Below the pieces are notes generated by a model. The model did no database searches and had not been told where the DNA came from. It saw only the letters and a list, made by a program, of their open reading frames with translations. The translations under genes and the position numbers were made by a program. 17,179 nt of DNA from an uncultured euryarchaeote. GTDB taxonomy: Archaea; Thermoplasmatota; Poseidoniia; Poseidoniales; Poseidoniaceae. The stretch covers positions 1 through 17,179 of the forward strand of contig CALCOP010000212.1 of NCBI GenBank assembly GCA_937897365.1. Reading direction: 5' to 3'. Below, one piece after another: positions 13,474 through 17,179 of this stretch; position 1 is the stretch's first letter, and every line of letters begins with the position of its first letter.

Positions 13474-14823
13474 ATGGTGCAACGTCCACGAGGGACTCGC
13501 GACTTCACGCCCGAGGTCATGGCGCGTCGCTTGGCTTTTGAGCAACTCTTGGAAGAGCGTGCTCGACGTCATGGTTTTTCACGTATTCAAACGCCAATAT
13601 TTGAATCACTTGATTTGTTCACAGCAAAGTCTGGACCAGGTATTGTCTCTCAACTTTATGCCTTTGAGGATAAGAGCGAACGTCAACTCACGCTTCGACC
13701 AGAATTAACCGCTCCAGTCATGCGGATGATTGCAGAGGAAGGTATGCAGATGCTACCGCGACCGCTTCGCTTGTCGTATTATGGACAATGCTATCGTTAT
13801 GAAGAATCGAAGAAAGGTCGCTATCGAGAATTTTTCCAATACGGAGTTGAACTGATTGGTGAATCAGGGCCACTTGCAGAAGCAGAGGTCATCGCTTTAG
13901 CGATTGATATGCTTGATGCGTCTGGCCTTGAAAACTGGGAAGTTCGTATTGGGCATGTTGGTATTCTCAAAGGCGCTTTGACTGGACTTGGACTTTCGCC
14001 GGAGACACCTGAAGGTGGCAATGAACCACCCGTTGCCAGTGCCATGCGTTTACTTGACAAAGGCGACGATGCTGGATTAGCCAAACTGTTCACCGAGAAT
14101 GGAATCAACCCAGAGAATGCAGCACCTTTGCGAGCCCTTGCTGATTTGGAAGGTGGTGTTGAAACGCTTGGCCCTGCTCGGGACATTCTCTCTTCACTGG
14201 AAGGCGTATCTCTTGAAGCACTCGATGATTTGCAAACCACTCTTGAGGCAGTTGCTGCATTAGCACCTGCTCCGCCTTCGTTAAGCGTTGACCTCACTGT
14301 TGCTCGCGGTCTTGATTATTACACCGGCATGGTGTTTGAAGTCAAAGTTCCTGAGTTGCGAGGAGAGGGACAAGTGCTTGGTGGCGGTTCATACAAACTG
14401 CTTCATCTCTTTGGACTACCTGACCTTGACCCATGTTGTGGTTTTGGTCTTGGATTTGATCGAGTCTTACTTGCCCTTGAAGCTCAAGCAAAAGCCAGTG
14501 GTCGAAGTGAAGTTGTCCCTGGAGAGACTGATCCGAAAGGTCTGGTTGCATTCATTCCATTCGATATTGATGTGACTCGGGTTTTGCCCCTTGTAGCAAG
14601 TCTGCGTAATGCTGGCGAGCGTATTGAACTTGAATTACGTGGCCGAAAGATTGCCAAAGCTATGAAGTGGGCAAATTCGATTGGTTGCCAATTCACGGTC
14701 GTGATAGGACCAAGAGATCTTGACAGTGGCCAAGCAATGGTCAAGAGTTTAGACTCGGGTGAACAGCAAGCGGTCGCATTGACAGCAGGTGCGATCGCAG
14801 CAGCGATTCAAGCAATGCGCTAA
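13474..14823 (+). CDS. hisS: Histidyl-tRNA synthetase (class II)
   Basis: Charges tRNA-His with histidine in the cytosol. Motifs, numbered from ATG 13474: RPRGTRDFTPE (4-14); motif 1 region QTPIFESLDLF; motif 2 YRYEESKKGRYREFFQYG (107-124), with the catalytic arginine; the histidine-specific RGLDYYTGMVFE (278-289); GGGSYK (303-308); and motif 3 GFGLGFDRVLLALE (323-336). A C-terminal anticodon-binding domain begins near FIPFDIDVTR. The length of 449 aa is typical. An in-frame ATG at 13435 would add 13 residues of unusual composition. The chosen start gives the normal M-x-QRPRGTRD opening, but has no ribosome-binding site close to it: GAGGTGAT lies 24 nt upstream. The gene follows the coiled-coil gene by 70 bp and probably shares its transcript. 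The stop is 2 bp from the convergent secreted-protein gene. Confidence 0.96.
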   Translation: MVQRPRGTRDFTPEVMARRLAFEQLLEERARRHGFSRIQTPIFESLDLFTAKSGPGIVSQLYAFEDKSERQLTLRPELTAPVMRMIAEEGMQMLPRPLRLSYYGQCYRYEESKKGRYREFFQYGVELIGESGPLAEAEVIALAIDMLDASGLENWEVRIGHVGILKGALTGLGLSPETPEGGNEPPVASAMRLLDKGDDAGLAKLFTENGINPENAAPLRALADLEGGVETLGPARDILSSLEGVSLEALDDLQTTLEAVAALAPAPPSLSVDLTVARGLDYYTGMVFEVKVPELRGEGQVLGGGSYKLLHLFGLPDLDPCCGFGLGFDRVLLALEAQAKASGRSEVVPGETDPKGLVAFIPFDIDVTRVLPLVASLRNAGERIELELRGRKIAKAMKWANSIGCQFTVVIGPRDLDSGQAMVKSLDSGEQQAVALTAGAIAAAIQAMR

Positions 14824-14825
14824 AA

Positions 14826-15647
14826 TTACGCTTCGTTTTCTTCTTCTTTGCCAACGTTGACAAAGACTGCCATTGCAATAGCAGCGGATGCAACAACCAA
14901 TGTGAATCCAGGTGTATCTTCCTCAGGCATGAATTCAATACCTGCTTGGAAGTTCTCATCCCATGTTGATTCATCTATTGGAAGTTCAAGTCGCGCATCT
15001 TCTCCGAGTTTGAATCCAAATGCAGCTTTATCTCCTTCGATGAATAGACCACCAGGACCTCCATTCTGTTGGTTGCCTTTTACCTTCATGGTGACTTCAA
15101 CAACCGGGTTGTCATTGGTTGAATCCCACACAAGGTGGCCATCTTCTTCAGTCATCGGGTAGGAGAATACGACATTCTTCCAGTTACCAGCAGGCCAAGG
15201 CTGTTCAGTGTGTTGGAACACTTTATTTGGGCCACGAAAAACAGTGATGTTGAGATACTCGCAATCGTTGTTGCAACTTCCATCGCCACCGTTGTCAATA
15301 TCGCCTTCCCAGTAGACGTTGAAGTTACCACGCATTTCCGCACCTTCAGTCATGTTGAGGCGCTTATCGAGTGTTGGGTCCATCGTGAATCGATACTTGA
15401 TGTTGATAATGCCGTTTTCTTTTTCTTCAAACAGTTCACCTTCTTCTACTGATTCGGATTCGTTCAGGCTAAAATGTGTCCATTCTGTTGCCATTCCATT
15501 GCTCCACATATACATCGTGGTGTTGTTCGCACTGGGCTGCTTTGGGTCTTCAGCAGGTTCACTTTGAGATGCTGTAACATCGCCTGCTTGAACAGGTGTT
15601 AGCATCAAAGCAGTGATGATGAGGGCTACAAGAGTCTTGGCTCGCAT
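14826..15647 (-). CDS. Secreted protein with PGF-CTERM-like C-terminus
   Basis: Family not recognised. A signal peptide spans residues 1-21 (MRAKTLVALIITALMLTPVQ, cut after QAG/near 22). The mature part has several N-glycosylation sequons (Asn41, 42, 62, 98, 133), beta-strand-like sequence, and an Asp/Gly/Cys patch (GDIDNGGDGSCNNDCEY, 115-131) that could bind Ca2+ with a disulfide. The C-terminus reads TPGF (245-248) followed by a hydrophobic helix (about 249-264) and a short tail. This is the layout of PGF-CTERM proteins, which archaeosortase ArtA cleaves and attaches to a lipid; here, however, the tail is acidic (GKEEENEA) instead of Arg/Lys-rich, so a plain membrane anchor is possible. The frame is open further upstream, but ATG 15647 is the one followed by a signal peptide. 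A TATA-like GGTATAGTA (15693-15701) lies about 50 bp upstream. Confidence 0.8.
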   Translation of the reverse strand: MRAKTLVALIITALMLTPVQAGDVTASQSEPAEDPKQPSANNTTMYMWSNGMATEWTHFSLNESESVEEGELFEEKENGIINIKYRFTMDPTLDKRLNMTEGAEMRGNFNVYWEGDIDNGGDGSCNNDCEYLNITVFRGPNKVFQHTEQPWPAGNWKNVVFSYPMTEEDGHLVWDSTNDNPVVEVTMKVKGNQQNGGPGGLFIEGDKAAFGFKLGEDARLELPIDESTWDENFQAGIEFMPEEDTPGFTLVVASAAIAMAVFVNVGKEEENEA

Positions 15648-15692
15648 GGTTGAGATGTTATGCTTCCTACATTTGACGGTTGCGAGTCGTCG

Positions 15693-15701
15693 TACTATAC
15701 C
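15693..15701 (-). promoter_or_regulatory. Putative box A of the PGF-CTERM-like gene
   Basis: GGTATAGTA on the minus strand lies in the 79-bp gap after ftsZ, about 50 bp upstream of ATG 15647. It predicts an mRNA with a leader of roughly 25 nt, so the secreted-protein gene may be expressed independently of ftsZ. Confidence 0.35.
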
Positions 15702-15726
15702 AAAACGGTTTGACGAAGATTCGGTT

Positions 15727-16881
15727 TCAGTCGAAGCGCTGGAATCCAAGGCCATCATTTCGCTGAGCACCGCCTTGGTCTTGGGTGAGTCGAAGCGCAT
15801 CACCAAGCAAGTTTGGTTGCATTCGAGCCGTGCGCAAATCAGTTCCACCTACACCGGTAATAATGGCCATGACTTTGATGGTATCACCAAATCCAGCATC
15901 TTGTCGTGCACCCCAAATGACGTTTGCATCTTCACTGACTTTGCTGGTCAGTAAATCGACTACTTGAGAAGCAGTATCAAGCGTCATGTAACGGCCGCCA
16001 GTGACGTGAATCAAAACACCGGTTGCGCCTGAAATATCAACATCAAGTAGGGGGTGATTGAGTGCTTCATGAACCACTTCTTCTGGTCCTCGGTCACTTT
16101 CACCATAGAGCATCATGGTTACGCCACCGTTGGCCATAATGGCACGAACGTCTGCGAAATCAAGATTGATCAGTGAAGGCAAGGTAATGGTCTCAACAAT
16201 TCCCTTAACGATTTCAGCGACCAGTTGGTCCATGATAGAGAATGCTTCATCCAATGGGAGATGAGGCACATAATGCAGTAATCGGTTGTTATCAAGAACT
16301 AAGACTGCGTCTGCAACTCGACGTAGAGATTCCAATCCTTCAAGCGCTTTTGTCATTCTTTGACGACGTTCAACATGGAACGGGGTTGTGACAATACCAA
16401 CGACGAGTGCACCAGCAGCTTTCGCTTCTTCAGCAACAATTGGACAGATTCCAGTTCCTGAACCTCCACCCAGTCCACTGGCGATAAAGACAAGGTCTGC
16501 ACCGGTGACAATTCGTCGAATCATTTCACGACCAGCCTCAGCACATCGGCGTCCGGTGGAAGGGTCGCCTCCAGCACCAAGTCCACGAGTAATATGACGG
16601 CCAACCAGGAGCTTTTGCAAAGCTCGAGTATGATCTAAGTGTTGCTTATCGGTGTTGATAGCCACGGTAACAGCGCCTTCGACGCCTAAGTGAGTAATAC
16701 GGTTGAGGGTGTTATTTCCTGAACCGCCGCAACCAACAATGAGGATACGTGGATTTGGGACACCTAAGGTTCCAACTTCTTCGTCCATGAGGGCAGTCGC
16801 TCCGCGCTTGGCCTCTTTGGCCATCTCATTCACCATATCGGCAAGAGCGTTATTCTCAGTTCCTGAAGTACTGGGTCCCAT
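15727..16881 (-). CDS. ftsZ: Cell division GTPase FtsZ
   Basis: The tubulin-like GTPase that forms the division ring beneath the membrane. Motifs, numbered from ATG 16881: the nucleotide-binding start ILIVGCGGSGNNTLNRI (46-62); NTDKQHL; GLGAGGDPSTG; the tubulin signature GGGSGTG (138-144), with Ser in the position usually Thr; TTPF; and the T7 loop NLDFADV (239-245), whose Asp residues activate hydrolysis in the neighbouring subunit. LLDVDISGATGVL and VIWGARQD are typical archaeal FtsZ segments. A short C-terminal tail ends GLGFQRFD, possibly the peptide bound by a membrane anchor such as SepF. Assignment to FtsZ1 or FtsZ2 is not attempted. The frame is open to ATG 16935, but a TTAAGTA box A (16919-16925) lies between the two ATGs, so 16881 is the likelier start (384 aa). 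The gene downstream on the same strand is the secreted PGF-CTERM-like protein. Confidence 0.95.
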   Translation of the reverse strand: MGPSTSGTENNALADMVNEMAKEAKRGATALMDEEVGTLGVPNPRILIVGCGGSGNNTLNRITHLGVEGAVTVAINTDKQHLDHTRALQKLLVGRHITRGLGAGGDPSTGRRCAEAGREMIRRIVTGADLVFIASGLGGGSGTGICPIVAEEAKAAGALVVGIVTTPFHVERRQRMTKALEGLESLRRVADAVLVLDNNRLLHYVPHLPLDEAFSIMDQLVAEIVKGIVETITLPSLINLDFADVRAIMANGGVTMMLYGESDRGPEEVVHEALNHPLLDVDISGATGVLIHVTGGRYMTLDTASQVVDLLTSKVSEDANVIWGARQDAGFGDTIKVMAIITGVGGTDLRTARMQPNLLGDALRLTQDQGGAQRNDGLGFQRFD

Positions 16882-16918
16882 CCCTACACATCCTGATTCC
16901 GAGAGCCTACTCTTTCCA

Positions 16919-16925
16919 TACTTAA
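16919..16925 (-). promoter_or_regulatory. Putative box A of ftsZ
   Basis: TTAAGTA on the minus strand is centred about 41 bp upstream of ATG 16881, predicting transcription start near 16896 and a leader of about 15 nt. The same 7-mer stands before the tRNA-Tyr gene at the expected spacing, which strengthens the call and argues against the upstream ATG 16935. Confidence 0.5.
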
Positions 16926-17055
16926 GCGCGCACATTCCCGAGTCAATCGAGAGGCCGATTTTCGCAGTGAATTGTTCATTCCAAAGTCCTCGTATAGCAA
17001 CATTTACTCCGACCTATGATAAGGTAAGGGTTGATTCATTGATTTTCTTGCTTTT

Positions 17056-17071
17056 TTCGCATAAATGCGAA
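17056..17071. repeat. Perfect 7-bp inverted repeat between ftsZ and tRNA-Tyr
   Basis: TTCGCAT AA ATGCGAA, preceded on the plus strand by a run of T. It lies in the divergent region about 30 bp upstream of the tRNA box A. The T-run is on the wrong side for an intrinsic terminator of plus-strand transcription, so an operator-like or structural site is more likely. Nothing else was seen in 16936-17100. Confidence 0.35.
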
Positions 17072-17100
17072 TGAACCATCTCGCTTTCGATTGATGAGGA

Positions 17101-17107
17101 TTAAGTA
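17101..17107 (+). promoter_or_regulatory. Box A (TATA) promoter of the tRNA-Tyr gene
   Basis: TTAAGTA is centred 27 bp upstream of the first tRNA base (17131), the standard archaeal distance, with a purine-rich BRE-like GATGAGGA just before it. Confidence 0.6.
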
Positions 17108-17130
17108 CTGGTGGTTGGTGCGTTGGAATA

Positions 17131-17179
17131 CCTCGCTTAGCTCAGTTGGTAGAGCACCTGACTGTAGTTGTGTAAAAAC
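17131..17179 (+). tRNA. tRNA-Tyr (GUA), 3' truncated by the window edge, probably with an intron
   Basis: The 5' half folds cleanly: acceptor strand CCTCGCT (17131-17137), T8/A9, D stem GCTC/GAGC (17140-17143, 17152-17155) with A14 and the GG of the D loop, A26, anticodon stem CCTGA (17157-17161), C32-T33, then anticodon GTA (17164-17166) and purine 37. C at position 1 fits the C1-G72 pair that identifies archaeal tRNA-Tyr. The bases after G37 (TTGTGTAAAAAC) cannot pair with CCTGA, which would need TCAGG. This means an intron starts at the canonical position between bases 37 and 38, and the 3' exon lies beyond the window. Confidence 0.85.

Noticed and set aside
13821..14297. 158-codon minus-strand frame inside hisS
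   Set aside because: Antisense shadow of a clearly coding gene; Ser/Ala/Pro-rich with no motif.
15648..15848. Upstream extension of the secreted protein frame
   Set aside because: It overlaps the end of ftsZ, and would bury the signal peptide that clearly starts at ATG 15647.
16882..16935. 18-codon N-terminal extension of FtsZ
   Set aside because: It contains the likely box A promoter and has no ribosome-binding site; residues are unlike FtsZ N-termini.
17042..17072. Intrinsic terminator (T-run plus hairpin)
   Set aside because: On the plus strand the T-run precedes the hairpin, and on the minus strand it reads as A-run, so neither orientation fits; no gene ends here.
1..17179. Mobile element, phage region or CRISPR array
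   Set aside because: No transposase, integrase, terminal repeats, spaced direct repeats or cas-like genes were seen on either strand.

Overview
The window looks like part of a planktonic euryarchaeal genome, most likely Marine Group II (Poseidoniales). This is inferred from gene content, not from a database search. The archaeal signs are: FtsZ with a GGGSGTG tubulin signature; a short cis-prenyltransferase; RPRGTRDF-type HisS; GGTGA-type Shine-Dalgarno sites; TATA-like boxes about 25-28 nt upstream of starts, implying leaderless or short-leader mRNAs; and a tRNA-Tyr whose 5' end is C (archaeal/eukaryal C1-G72 identity) and which appears to carry an intron next to the anticodon. No phage, insertion sequence, CRISPR array or rRNA was seen. 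Coding density is very high and no gene-free stretch exceeds 300 bp; the largest, 16882-17130, holds the ftsZ promoter, a small inverted repeat and the tRNA promoter.

Layout. 1-1076 (+) is the 3' part of a gene for a fascin-like beta-trefoil protein with two further beta-rich domains. 1077-2492 (-) is phosphomannomutase/phosphoglucomutase. 2664-3365 (+) is a CobB-type sirtuin. 3511-3693 and 4077-3712 (-) are a two-helix membrane microprotein and RidA. 4157-5167 (+) is a DUF354/GT-B-like protein. 5157-5588 and 5593-6372 (-) are a Nudix hydrolase and the cis-prenyltransferase UppS, with the Nudix gene following uppS closely. 6480-7658 (+) is an unrecognised membrane-anchored protein. 7659-8768 (-) is a MscS channel. 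8883-14823 (+) is a run of four genes: secreted M14 carboxypeptidase, NSS-family sodium symporter, a membrane-anchored coiled-coil protein, and hisS. 14826-15647 (-) is a secreted protein with a PGF-CTERM-like C-terminus, followed on the same strand by ftsZ (15727-16881). The window ends inside an intron-containing tRNA-Tyr(GUA) at 17131.

How the genes may work together (inference). Two themes recur. One is the cell surface: sugar-phosphate mutase, UppS (polyprenyl carrier), a GT-B-like protein, and a sequon-rich PGF-CTERM-like protein that could be glycosylated and anchored. The other is peptide scavenging: a membrane-anchored carboxypeptidase next to an Na+-driven amino-acid-type symporter, fitting a protein-degrading marine heterotroph. 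The remaining genes are housekeeping (FtsZ division, HisS, tRNA-Tyr) or stress/metabolite control (Sir2, RidA, Nudix, MscS).

The strand alternates almost gene by gene. Four convergent pairs abut or overlap with gaps of 2 bp or less, while divergent pairs share 60-170 bp promoter regions, some with palindromic operator-like sites. The least-understood pieces, and the best candidates for new biology, are the fascin-like multidomain protein, the 6480-7658 membrane protein, the coiled-coil protein between symporter and hisS, and the PGF-CTERM-like protein beside ftsZ.
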